From: Hypericum androsaemum
Taxonomy: Eukaryota > Streptophyta > Magnoliopsida > Malpighiales > Hypericaceae
DNA length: 64,000 nt
NCBI GenBank assembly: GCA_963995505.1
Contig: OZ023193.1
Coordinates: 1,922,001 to 1,986,000 of the forward strand
Direction: 5' to 3'
Numbering within the stretch: position 1 is the first letter of the stretch; every line of letters starts with the position of its first letter. Shown here in pieces: positions 47,690 to 58,571 of the stretch. The position numbers were made by a program, and so were the translations under genes. Below the pieces are notes generated by a model, which was given only the letters and a program-made list of their open reading frames with translations, had not been told where the DNA came from and ran no database searches.

Positions 47690-48430
47690 CTCAAAAAAAT
47701 ATATCAACCTTTATTTTCCTGCCTTTGAATGGGAAGTTGCAACGGTCGACCAGTCATTGGGTTTATCCAACACGGGGACAACTTGATTTCGATGTCGATC
47801 AAACATTTTTATTGGTGTTAACTACTGGCGCTTCAAAAAGTGACGATTCTTCGGGTGCTACTGAAAGCCTTTTTAGGTCTGTAATAGGGGGCCTCGACCT
47901 CGAAAGCCTTTGGTATTTCGGTAGTGTGAGCAGCCCTTAAACCAAAAAAGAATGAAACCCTTTCCCTATTTCTGCATTTCATTCTCTATTCGTCCCGCCT
48001 CAAACAAAATGTTAAAAAAGGGAGGCATATTTTACTACAAGGTCCTGTTGAATGAATAAGACGATACTTCGTGTCTTTATCCTTCGATTAGGCAGCAACC
48101 CTTGGTCTTCCTCTTTACAGCAAGGCTTTGCTGGGGCTTTGAGTCCGGAGCGCAGGGAGGTGACCTAACGACCGGAGAAATCCAAGGCGACGGTCCCTTT
48201 GGGCCTGGCAAAGAAAGAAATCAAGGTTTTACCTTGGACCTTTGACAAGGCTTTCAGCTCTTGCAAAGAGGGAAATACGAGATTCCCAAGGCTTTTGCTA
48301 CGGAGGACCGTTAAGCCGCAAGGCCAGATTCCAAGGGGGACGTTATGCCCCGGCAAAGAAAGGGTTTATGTGCACATTTCAATCAAAATGGATGCAGAGA
48401 AGGAGCATTCGATCTCGAGGCCTGACTAAA
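47690..48430. other. Organelle-looking (mitochondrial-type) insertion, tentative
   Basis: Base composition and texture differ from the neighbours: near 45-50% GC, few long A/T runs, and many small purine-rich inverted repeats (CAAGGTTTTACCTTG, GGGAAATACGAGATTCCC). Such text is typical of plant mitochondrial intergenic DNA. Several open frames cross it on the plus strand but none is recognised. Judged from style only; it needs a database match. Confidence 0.3.
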
Positions 48431-48958
48431 GTAGCATAAGGTAACGTACGGATCTGAAATCGAATTCCGGTATCTAAATTTAAACACCGACGGAACCTGC
48501 CTTCAACCACCACCAGTCTTTTCGGTGCAACAAAAAAAATCATTGTGATGCATTTAGTATCTCATGTCAATAGCTACTAATTCTATTTCAAGCTACTTTG
48601 TTGCAACTATACATAGAACTACTACATGCTTTATCTACTTCGAGAATGGTTAAAAACGAAAAGAATCCCGTATCAGACAGCAAGAATCCAGGTCGGAGTT
48701 AATCTGGAACGAGCAGCTCTTGCAAGAATCATATGAATTTGAGTTGTTTGGTTTGTCACAGGCTCACAGTTCCATCTTCATCAATTTGATCTGCATAATT
48801 TTGCATTGTATGATTAACAAACTCTGCATATAGTGACATGCGATTAACGGATATGACTCAAAAGTTTCATCAAAATCGTTAATCTAAGGCTAATTTGAAT
48901 AACTACCATAATCATTTGCTGGTAGCAACAGTCATGCTACTTTCTGTCCAAATTATTT

Positions 48959-48992
48959 CGTTCACCAAACTCTGATGGTCAAATAAATCTCT
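48959..48992 (-). pseudogene. Second isoflavone-reductase-like exon 2 scrap
   Basis: After a CAG acceptor on the minus strand it reads RDLFDHQSLVNE, matching the first codons of exon 2 at 36677 (GDLFDHQNLVNT). Only about 34 bases are alike. It suggests a second dead copy of the same gene 12 kb away. Confidence 0.5.
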
Positions 48993-48997
48993 CTGAT

Positions 48998-49566
48998 TAC
49001 AGAAATTCAGACAATGTTAAAAAAGTTGGCTAAAAGGATTTTGTACAAAGATAATAAATGATGATTATAGCCAACTCGTAAATACTATTTATGTTCGAGC
49101 ATCGAAATTCACACGGTGTTAAAAGTTCGTTGGACAAGTTTTGTTGTCGTTAAAAAGTACATACATGTTAAATTTGAATTGATCGGCATTGGATTCAAAC
49201 ATCTACCTATGAGACAGTGATGGCGAAAGAAGAAAAACCGGAAATTTCACATGATACTTAAATTAATCTGATTTATTTCATATTTTTGCCCAATGAGAAA
49301 AGCGGTACAATTTTACATGATCAAACCTATGCAACTTAAAAAAATGACGCAAGGGATTAAAAAAAGAAAAAGAGTAGTCAAGATTTCAAATCAACGAATT
49401 AGATATCTGGATACCATATGGTGATCCGAGAAATAATTGTTTTTCTTTACTGAGAAGATACATTCCTGAAATAATTCTCCCTCCAAAATTCTAATTTTTC
49501 AATAGGTAGACGTGAAAGAGGGTGAAAAAGCTGTAACTCATGTTTCCTCCTTCCGGAGAAGTGCTA
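48998..49566. other. No gene recognised
   Basis: AT-rich, possibly old intronic sequence of the dead reductase copy. Confidence 0.35.
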
Positions 49567-49574
49567 TGGCCAAC

Positions 49575-50286
49575 TAGGATGGCAATAGTTAGGGTAACGT
49601 ATTGCTAAGAACCTACTCGTACCCTAATTTTTTTAGTTGGATTCATACTCTACTCTCGACTCTACAAATTTTTTATTGTTAGATTTATACCCTACCCTCC
49701 TAGAGACCCAGAGTCTATAGGGTCTGCTGGGTCCGACCCTTTAACGTTCTGCATTTTAGTAATTTTTAATCAAAAGTTAGTTTTTATATAAAATTTAAAT
49801 AAATTCAAGACATCTACTATGTTACACGTCAATATTTAATAGAAAATTAATGAAATATAAAATTTTGTAATTTAATTTCAATAGTACAAGGTCTTTCTTT
49901 TCGAGTTTGAAGTACATGAACAATTCAACAAAAGAAATATATAGAATGTCGGCTTCTAGTGATCCATCATTCACGACATCTTTTAAGCTGGTTGTGTAAT
50001 AACATAATAAATATGTGAAAGTTAACCGTGAAGTATATTATATATATAATCAATACGGTCTAATTAGAGTCTAACTAGGGTAGAGTCTAAAATAGAGTAA
50101 AAATGTAAGGGTAGGGTCCGACCCACAGAGTCTAGCTATGGATTCATATCCAACTCTATACCCTACCTCTAAACATGGATCCATACCCATACCCGACCCT
50201 AGACCCAGTCAAAATCAACATACTCTATATACGTAGGATAAATGTGGGATCTGACCCTCAGATTATAGATATTTCTGCCATCCTTA
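49575..50286. mobile_element. Small non-autonomous hAT element
   Basis: Ends TAGGATGGCAATA and, on the complement, TAAGGATGGCAGAAA. Identical 8-bp flanks TGGCCAAC lie at 49567-49574 and 50287-50294. An 8-bp duplication and a (TA)GGATGGCA end are hallmarks of hAT elements. Subterminal CCGACCC/GGGTC motifs occur on both sides. No transposase frame. Confidence 0.87.
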
Positions 50287-50294
50287 TGGCCAAC

Positions 50295-50683
50295 TGACAT
50301 TATCCGAGAGATGTGTTGTGTTTAAGTCTACAATCAATTCTGAACGTTTTCAAATAGAAAATAACGCATAGATTTAGTAAGAGATTGTATTTGATTTTAA
50401 TAAGTGCTGTGCGCCGGATTTGCTCCCCGGTGACGGTGGTAATCGTGTTAAACTCGGACGGTTTCTGCTGGATCCGGCGGGATTATAATGGGCTTTTAGA
50501 TCTTTGCGTGAAGCCCGGGCCCATTCCTCGGAAGTCCGATTGTAATTGAATTTTAAGCTCCGAATCATTGGACAACTTACAATCAATCACCGAGTCTGAA
50601 TTTACCAGTACCCCTGAACCCTAGCCCTCCACAGCCTCCCACGGCCACTTCCCCCAATCTGCCAAATTCCACGGCCTTCCCCG
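50295..50683 (+). promoter_or_regulatory. Upstream region of the FtsZ-Rab7 gene
   Basis: 389 bases between the hAT element and the start codon. The last 100 are CT- and C-rich, as in plant leaders. No convincing TATA box; a promoter element cannot be fixed by eye. Confidence 0.35.
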
Positions 50684-52727
50684 ATGGGCCATAGGTTATC
50701 AAACATTCCTTCCTTGTCCCCCTCCCCCTCCCTCTCCTGTTACCGCTCCCTTCGGCGCCTCCCATGCACTAGGGTTCAGTGCTGCTCGGTTGCTAAACCT
50801 CCCAAAATCAAAATTCTCGGAGTCGGCGGTGGCGGCTGCAGTGCAGTCTCAGAGATCAACGCCAATGGCTTAAAGGTAACCCTCATCCCTCTGATTTCCG
50901 ATTCTTTATGTCCGTCCCATAGGTCCCGTAGTACTTGGCGGATAGTTTGAGATTGGAGCGAATTGCCAATGTAGACTGCGTGTAAGGCTGCAGCTTCAAA
51001 AGAGAGTCCGTTAGAACCCGCACTATCTGGGCATGAATTCTCGTTGCTGAAGTTTCGCAGGTTGTTGCTCAATAAGTGGGATAGCTACTGATCTCGTGGA
51101 GTCTTTAGCAGCGGGGAGATTAGTTACTCCTTCTAGTATTTAAATGCACTTGAGTCTGTAATCAGATTATGCTTTTGAATTATAATCATCTGATTTCTTC
51201 CCCTATTTCCTTCTATCTCCCTATAATTCTACTTCTACCAAACTTGTTTCGTCACTGTTTATTTGTATGTGATTATTAACTGTGTTTTGTGTGTTTTATT
51301 CAGGGTGTTGATTTTCTCGGAATGGATATGGATCCCAATCGTTCCCATTTCAGAAATATCAAACTGCTGGACGTAATTCCAGGTTTATAACTCAAATTAG
51401 TTTTTACTGTTTTTGAGCATAATGTGATTATTCTGTTTAGTGTCAAATTAACTGTTAAGGTCCATATTAACTCCCTGTCAGTTACTTCTCCCTGTCTACT
51501 TACTTGTGTATATGTATGTGACTTCTTTTAACTCCCTGTCTACTTATGAAATATGTGACTTCTTTTAAGTACCAAAATAACGTCACTTTTGTATTGGACT
51601 TTATGAAGTGTCACTTGTATATAAATTAACTCTAATCAGTTATTTCTCCCTGTGTACTGTTGCGATATTTTTTTTGAATTCTGTCAAGTGTCAAATTAAC
51701 TCCCTTTTTCTTTTCTCTGACATTATTTTCCCGGAAAGTTTCATTAGATAACTGATTTCCTGTTTTTATTTGTTTAATGTTAGGTGCAACAACGTTAAAA
51801 GAAGATATTCAAGCTGCCATTGATGATACTGATCTTCTTGTCATTGTTGCAACGATGGGTGGATCCACCGGATCTATTATAGCCCCTATTGTCGCGGAGG
51901 TAGCAAAACACTTAGGATGTTTGACGGTTGCTATTGTCACGACTCCTTTAAGCCGTGAACATAAGAAGAAAAAGGAGGTAAGTTTTTTTGATCAAAATTG
52001 TGATGTCGTTACTTAATTTCAAAATTAATATATAAAAAACTCTTATTTTAGGCTTTGGAAGGCATCTCAAAGATGCATCATAATGTAGACTGCTTGATGG
52101 CCGTATCCTGTGACCGTATTTTAAAAATGGTTAATCAGGATATATCACCCGGGGATATCATCAACGTTGTGGAGGTTGTTTTATCGACTGCAATTTCCAC
52201 GATATGTGGTATCATGATGGTAAGTTTTGACAATTGTTTCTTGATTTATTCATCTATCAAAAGTTATATGATAGATTTATTTGGATTTGCAGGATGACAG
52301 ATCTGGGGGATACGCGAAGGAAATGTTGAGAGATTGTGGTGCATCAGCGTTTAGTTTAGGTGCCTCCTCAATCGATAACCGTGCTTTGGAAGCGGTCGAA
52401 CAAGCGACATTGCGACTGCCTATCACAATCCAGTCCGCCACCAAAATCTTGTATAGGATAAGTGGAAAAGATATAACAACGATGGAGGCCCTTAATGTGT
52501 TCCAGGTAAAATGATCCTCGTTATGATTTGATTGTTGATTGTTTGAATTTGTTCATTTGTTCTAAAATTGGACTTGAATTTTTTGTTGATAAACTCAGTA
52601 TATCTCAAGTTGTGCGCCTCCTTGTGCTGAGATATTGGGGACTACGGTTGCTACTTCTGAAAAGTTCAACGTGGCTGTCGTAGCAACTGGATTTCCACGA
52701 GGTCAAATTACTGAGCAAGACCTATGC
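50684..52727 (+). other. FtsZ1-derived module (residues 1-325)
   Basis: Residues 42-52 ([11 protein letters not shown]) match the FtsZ nucleotide-binding start. [16 protein letters not shown] and [17 protein letters not shown] match the FtsZ1 C-terminal half, and VAVVATGFP the end. Departures: the tubulin signature GGGTGSG is GGSTGSI (116-122). Exon 2 is short and the region that should hold the T3 loop (RGLGTGGNP) is missing. The T7 catalytic loop (NxDxxD) is absent: exon 4 ends ISTICGIMM and exon 5 opens DDRSGG. GTP hydrolysis by this half is therefore unlikely. The C-terminal tail and stop of FtsZ are absent. Confidence 0.85.
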
Positions 52728-54534
52728 ACGCCTTCACGGAGAAGAACTTTCCTAAAGGTCATCATCCTCGGAGACAGCGGGTAGTCACCAGAATTCTTTC
52801 ATTTCTCTTTTCTTTGATTGCTGTATCTGCGGTTATATTTGCTTTGTCGGGAATTCGGGTTCGGATTCAGATTCTAGTAGTTAGTGTTCGTGTGGATGAT
52901 TTGTATCTTTTGGATCTTTACGGATCCGGATTCCTACTGCTTTTTTATTCTCTATTAGGGGAATTAGTTTACTTATTTTTTGTCCGATGTTTGGCTTAAT
53001 TGACAGGGTTGGCAAGACCTCGTTGATGAATCAGTATCCTTCAAGCTATATTTATTCCTTTTTTCATTTTCCAGAGCTTTTATTAACGGGAATTAGTTGG
53101 ATCCGACCTTGAGTAGATAAGTTTGGTTGATTCTACGGAAGTTCGGGGACTTCTAGGTTTCATTTATCCTGACCTCCGTTTCAGATACGCATATAAGAAG
53201 TTTGGCAATCAGTACAAGGCCACAATTGGTGCTGCTTTTTTGACCAAGGAGGTACAGTTTGAAGACAGGCTCTTCATTTTGCAGGTATGCTGATTTTGTT
53301 TCCGCTTTCAGTTTGGGTGAAGCTATGTATGCGCAAGTGTATTGTGCAAGTGTGTCACGCCAGGATTTGTTGTTCTTTGGTTGGATTCCGTAACTGGAGA
53401 AGGACTAAGCTGTAGGCAATCGGATGTGACCGTGTTTATATCTATTTCTCAGGGAATGCAAGGCAGTCCCGTACTAACCTCTCTTGCTAAGCTGGGGGCT
53501 ACCATCTGGTCCTTGTTTGCTGTGCTGCTCTGTGCGAAAACAATATCTCACATAAGAGTGCCTCATTTTTCTATTGTGATTGTTGAAATTTGTTTCGCAA
53601 GCAAAAAAGTGTGAATAATAATATTGACGTTCCATTCTTAGTGGCAGTCAACTACTTTGGCTTAGTCATTTGGTCTGATAGTCGTTATTTCATCAGAAGG
53701 CTCATCCCAGTTGATGTGCTTCGTAAAAGAGGTTCTTAGCTGTGCTTTCTATCCTTGGGTCTTTCAGAGGCTCTGGGTCTAGAAGACTGTTGCTGGTAGC
53801 TTGACTTGTTTCAGATGATGTGCTTCAGTATTTAGGTGTTTTCCACCATTATGTGCTGATCACCTTAGTGCTTTCGATTCTTCTTGTCATGGATGGGTTT
53901 AGGATGTCGGGCATGTTCGATTTTGGTGATGCAAACTCATTCTTCTTTTCTACAGATAAGGGATACAGCTGGACAGGAAAGATTTCAAAGTCTTGGAGAT
54001 GCTTTCTACAAAGGTGCTGATTGTTGCATTCTTGTGTATGATGTTAATTCAGTGAAATCCTTTGACAACCTTAATAACTGGAGAGAGGAGTTGCTCATTC
54101 AGGTACTTAATATTTCAGTCTATTTGTGAAAGTTTTTCACTTGATAATAAAATATCCCCTAAACTGTATATTGTAATGCCATGCATTGCAGGCGAGTCCG
54201 TCAGATCCGAAGAATTTTCCTTTTGTTGTTATTGGAAACAAGATCGATGTTGATGGTGGAAATAGTAGAGTTGTAAGTATCTCTTCGTCCTAGTAATTAG
54301 TGTCATCTTTCCCTGCTTGGAATTTGTCGCATTCGGTATTATATTGTGTCTAGATTTAATTGCGTCACCTTTTTTATGTATTAGGTTTCAGAGGAGAAGG
54401 CAAAAGCTTGGTGTGCTTCAAAGGGGAATATCACATACTTTGAGACCTCTGCCAAGGAAGGTGTTAATGTGGAAGAAGCTTTCCAGGTCATAGCAAAGAT
54501 TGCCTTAAAGATTGGGAAAGAGGAAGAAATGTAA
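50684..54534 (+). CDS. Chimeric FtsZ1-like / Rab7-like GTPase gene, 11 exons, 510 residues
   Basis: Exons: 50684-50875, 51304-51382, 51784-51977, 52052-52219, 52293-52505, 52599-52780, 53007-53033, 53185-53284, 53956-54102, 54192-54272, 54385-54534. Every intron is GT-AG and all phases agree, giving 510 codons without an internal stop. Residues 1-41 are rich in Ser, Pro and Arg with no acidic residue, like a plastid transit peptide. Residues 42-320 are FtsZ-like, and 326-510 Rab7-like. Exon 6 holds the end of FtsZ and the first Rab exon in one frame. FtsZ in plants builds the plastid division ring; Rab7 directs traffic to the vacuole. The gene may be expressed or an open pseudogene; sequence alone cannot decide. 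Confidence 0.8.
52728..54534 (+). other. Rab7-derived module (residues 326-510)
   Basis: Begins [17 protein letters not shown] preceded by ACG, where Rab7 has its ATG. G1 GDSGVGKT (340-347), G4 NKID (450-453) and G5 ETSAK (481-485) are intact, and [10 protein letters not shown] is typical of Rab7. Changes: IGADF is IGAAF (D to A at 369), and WDTAGQE is RDTAGQE (W to R at 387). That Trp belongs to the hydrophobic triad used to bind effectors. The exon 7 donor has moved (CA|GTATCC) and exon 8 supplies a compensating A, keeping Gln and the frame. It stops at EEEM; the final exon with the C-terminal cysteines for prenylation was not found, so membrane anchoring is not expected. Confidence 0.87.
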
Positions 54535-55674
54535 GTTCGAAATTGTAGTTCTTCTACTTACCGAGTCATGATTCCAGAATCTACGTTGGAAAGTATTTAA
54601 CTGCACGTGTCGTTGTCCTTATAGAGTACGGCACTGTTATGTTTTATGCAAAAGAAATAAACTTGCTAATCTCATTTGCCTTGTGCCATGTGCTAAACTG
54701 CGATTCTATGTTGTTGATAAGTTGTCTTCAATTTACGTTTGCATGCTCCGTTTTAAACATTCTTGGTCATGTGTAAGAAGCTACATTGTACAGTAGTTGT
54801 GGGATACAAATCCGCAAATCTCTTCTGGTATTGTGACTGCCAAGAGCTTCGTTCAAATGTTGCTAGGCACTATTGTCATCGTGTTCTGGATGGGTATTTC
54901 GACGAAGTTATTATAATCTGTCGCCCCCATCGGTTAGAATAAAGCTTTGGGACGTCATTTACTTCGTACAGTTTACAATAGCATCTATACTTTTTGCCAA
55001 TCGTCTTCTGGATTCTCCGAGAAATTACCAGGAGTTGAGGGTAGCAGAAACGCATGTATGGCATAAGCTCGATATTGCGACCTGGCCGCCTGCCTCGTTG
55101 GTGCTATTGCAGTTAAAATGGTTGGAAGGCTGTAAAGATGGAACGCATCTGAAGCGCACTGTGTAGACATCTCAAGGTTGATGAGGTTAAGTCAGAAGCC
55201 ATCAACTGATGAATGCGGCTTTTTTACGATTGGCACAGAAGGAAGCACCATTTTAATATCATTACAAACTAAAAGCAACTCCAGGCAGTTAGCTAGATGA
55301 TACACGATGATCGAGTACAATAAACAAGTTAGTTTCTCTCTAATATGCTCTACTAGTGCATGCAATAGTATACAATTTTCAAGCAATGAATCGTGATCCT
55401 AATCAATCCCAAAGCCTCCTAACATCCATCTGCAGTCCTATCTTCTGAGATAACCACCGGACACCTACTTTATCCAAATCTCTTATGATACATCTGCCTT
55501 ACGATCAACTAAGAAGTTCTCAGGAAAAAAATTAATAGAAAAGGCAATCACTTTGTCGGAGTTGGTCAACAAACACTAACTTGAGCGCACAATGCCATGA
55601 ACTATTTTGTCCCAACAGAAGAAAAGTTGTCTTACCCAGGAGGTCGAGTTGTTGAAACAAAATGGCCCAGTGAA
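54535..55674. other. Downstream of FtsZ-Rab7; no gene
   Basis: I searched for the usual last Rab7 exon (YLPDTID...CxC) and did not see it. Probably 3' untranslated and intergenic DNA between convergent transcription units. Confidence 0.4.
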
Positions 55675-56440
55675 TTAGGCGCTAATGTATTCATGGGCCC
55701 TGGAAATCGTCTCTGAGGAATCATACCCATGGAGGGAGGGGGGCCTTGGTACCAAGTTTGCAAAGTTCATAGGAGCCCTGTTTCCAAGTAAATGTGGCTG
55801 CATGACTCTTGACGAAGAAGCGGGTATGCCAAGTCGAGCTGCAATTATCTGCGCTCCCTCATGGAAAAGCTTCTGTCTTGATCTTTCCAGCTGCTCCATC
55901 ACTCTCATTATCACGCTGTCCATGTCGTTAAAGAATGCCATCTTCGTTTCCAACTTGTGCAACTGGAACAACATTATGAAAAGAACAGAATCAGAAGATC
56001 AGGCTTCTAATAGGGAGAAATAAGAAAAGCTTCGGCTTAACAAGGCCAAGATCAAACCTGCTTTTCCACTAATGATGCAGCAAGTTGCCGGATTTGGTCT
56101 TCTTCCTGATTTGCCAGCAGTTTTGCCTTCACAGCTGCTGCTGATAATGCTGAAATTGCAGCACGCTTTAGTTTATCAACACCAGGGCTCACATTCAGTT
56201 CCAGACAGCCAGTCATCTCTTTCTTACAGTCCTTTTCGCTCCCACCTGATAAAGCACGTAGTAGAATCATACGAGACTCGGGGCTGTAAAAGGAACAAGG
56301 GTTTTGCAACACAGCATACCACAAGAATCCAGTATGCATGTATTTATACATGCAGTTGATAAGCATACCTGCTATCCCATCGTTTTCGATGGCTGAAGTT
56401 TGTGTACTGAGCTCTTTCCCTCCAGGACTGGCTGATGGAC
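55675..56440 (-). pseudogene. SWI3-type chromatin-remodelling subunit, last three exons
   Basis: Exons on the minus strand: 56369-~56440 (SPGGKELSTQTSAIENDGIA), 56058-56245 (VSPGVDKLKRAAISALSAAAVKAKLLANQEEDQIRQL in pieces) and 55675-55962 (LHKLETKMAFFNDMDSV, LERSRQKLFHEGAQIIAARLG, stop TAA). Junctions are GT-AG and in phase. This is the C-terminal coiled coil of plant SWI3 proteins of SWI/SNF complexes, closest by motif to SWI3D. The SWIRM and SANT domains should lie upstream, but unrelated DNA begins near 56445 and runs into laccase remains. The piece is a truncated gene, though its frame is intact. Could be a displaced 3' end. Confidence 0.75.
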
Positions 56441-56444
56441 ACAC

Positions 56445-56930
56445 CCATTAAAAGATGGACACGCCCGATTGTGAGCTTGATGGATACGCCCAATTGATTC
56501 TAGATATTTGTATGCCTATTAAAAGATGCTAATGACATTTATCGGTGGGCATCACTAAATGATAGGAAAGCGAGAGAAACCTAAACTATAACGAAGATGG
56601 CTATAGTTTAATTTACATCCCTCTCTGCCCTGTCACGTTAATATCATAAGTGAAAGTATTCATTGTCTGGATCAGACATTGGGGTTATATAAGCCATTCC
56701 ATTTGATCATCCATTCTGGAATTGCTTCAATCCGTGCATGGAATAACATATCACGCTATGTTAGAATCTCCATGAGACCGAAATTTGCACGAATTTTTAT
56801 TTTGTCAATTTATGATAAAACATCATCACGTGAGGACAATAATGAACACATGATCAATTTGTTTTATTTATATTCATTTGATATTACCGGTGGATGGACA
56901 TGTTATATTGCATTAATTGGTGACATTCTC
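56445..56930. other. Unassigned spacer between SWI3 and laccase remains
   Basis: 56440-56530 repeats GGACAC(A/G)CCC-like text (GATGGACACACCCATTAAAAGATGGACACGCCCG). No gene recognised. Confidence 0.4.
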
Positions 56931-57213
56931 TTTCTCTGACGTATATGGTTGGTCCCAGAAATCTCCCATTTTACTGTGACAATCGGACCTGCAAAATTTC
57001 AAATTATACAGCATAATTTTTCATATTTTGTTGATTTAGAACATAGAAAAATGATTTAAAATGTAACAATAATGACCGACTTGATTATATCTAAGCACTC
57101 ACATCAAACTGGTACTTCTTGATTGCTGCTTCAGCTGGTGGAGAAATGAAACCAATTATGAGAACAAATAGACAATAGGGCATCCGGGTAGAGCTCATTT
57201 TGCTTGTAGTCAT
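56931..57213 (-). pseudogene. Laccase, exon 1 and part of exon 2
   Basis: Exon 1 at 57103-57213 on the minus strand: MTTSKMSSTRMPYCLFVLIIGFISPPAEAA is a signal peptide in form, followed by IKKYQFD and a GTGAGT donor, the usual opening of plant laccases. These secreted multicopper oxidases polymerise lignin. Exon 2 scrap at 56931-56988 reads PIVTVNGRFLGPTIYVRE after allowing one inserted A, so it is frameshifted. The first part of exon 2 and all copper-binding motifs are missing. Confidence 0.78.
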
Positions 57214-57944
57214 TTGGACAATGGCTGGTTTTTTCTTGGCAAATCCAATTTGAGGAGAGACAAAAGTCCATTTGGGTTTTTTTATAGTCTCCCAGGAAAT
57301 TTTAGGGAGTGTTGTCGAGTTAGGTGGACGCCATAAAAAATGGTTGCATACACAAAGCTTGGAAGCAAAATACTGAGAGGGACTTGTGAATACTGGTATA
57401 GTTCTGCTTCAAGATGAGATAAAATAAGAGCGGAGAAAACTTTCTAAATTGTGGTTAGGATTATTAAACGTAGTCGTTGTTTTGGATTGGCTAGTATCAA
57501 TTCAGAGACCTTCGAGCGGGATAAAAATTTTAAATTGTAACAAAAAATTGACAAATATTTAACACTTTTGTAATAATTCAAATTTGAAATTTTATGATTA
57601 TATTAGAACAATTTTGTTGCGCTTGGTTAAATATTTGTTTATATTGGCGTGTAGATGAGAGCTACGGTAAGCCAATAAATCGAGGAGCCTGAGCTTTACC
57701 GTCGAGAAAAAGTCACCAAAGTTCACGTTGTCTTTTAATGGTCCTAACTAAAATTTCGATACATTTATTGTAACTTTGCTTTTTAAGTTTTTTTGGTTCC
57801 CTTTTTCTATGTACTTCAAATATATAGTACCGTCAAATGTTTAGCCACGGTCCTGTTAACTAATTAATTTTTTTATTGATTCTCAAAAAAAAAAATTAGT
57901 TAACATAAAAATGATCGTCGCTAAATAATTTACGTGGTACATCA
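57214..57944. other. No gene recognised
   Basis: Possibly old laccase upstream DNA (a TTTTTTATAGTC stretch at about 57278), then AT-rich sequence. Confidence 0.35.
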
Positions 57945-58571
57945 TTATATTTAGGGAAAATTATGCTCAGGCCCCTGTAGTTTGGCCGCCCTCTCTCTCG
58001 GGTCCCTGGATTTCTAAGATCCATGTTGTTGTCCTGTAGTTTGGTTTTAAAAACTCTCGAGTCCCCGACGCTCTTTGTTTCATTTTTTGCCATGGAAATG
58101 ACCAAAATACTCTTTTATAAAAAATGAACATGAGAAATGACAAAAAAAAAAAACAAAAATCATCGTCCTCTTCCCTGTCTCTCTCACCCCCAACCTCTCT
58201 TCTCACATCAAACACAAAACAACAAATTCAAAGCTACAACTTTAATTTAAATCACCACGATAGAAAAGCTTAACTTCAATATGAGAAACCTGCAAACTAA
58301 AATCACCGGAACCATGGTTTTCACCATACGAAACCCTAAAATCATCTTTAACGTCGAGCCCGCTCCAGCTCCTCCGACGTGCCACCCCGGCACTGGAACT
58401 CTGACCGCCTGTAAGCTCCTCTCCTGTCGAGAGAGAGATGCCGAACGCGTGTAAGATCCAGATAAAAGCAACCCAATTGAAGAATACCCATCAACCTAAA
58501 TACACAAAAGCTTCCAACTTTAACCCCAATTGAAGAAAAAAATCAAACTTTAGGGCAAAATCGTACGAAGA

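Noticed and set aside
52724..52999. Plus-strand frame starting at an ATG just before the Rab7 exon
   Set aside because: It reads out of frame with both FtsZ and Rab7, runs through the intron and has no similarity. It is a by-product of the exon 6 sequence.
55600..57300. Helitron carrying the SWI3 and laccase pieces
   Set aside because: I did not see a convincing 3' hairpin with CTRR end or a 5' TC start between A and T. Left as a check under findings.
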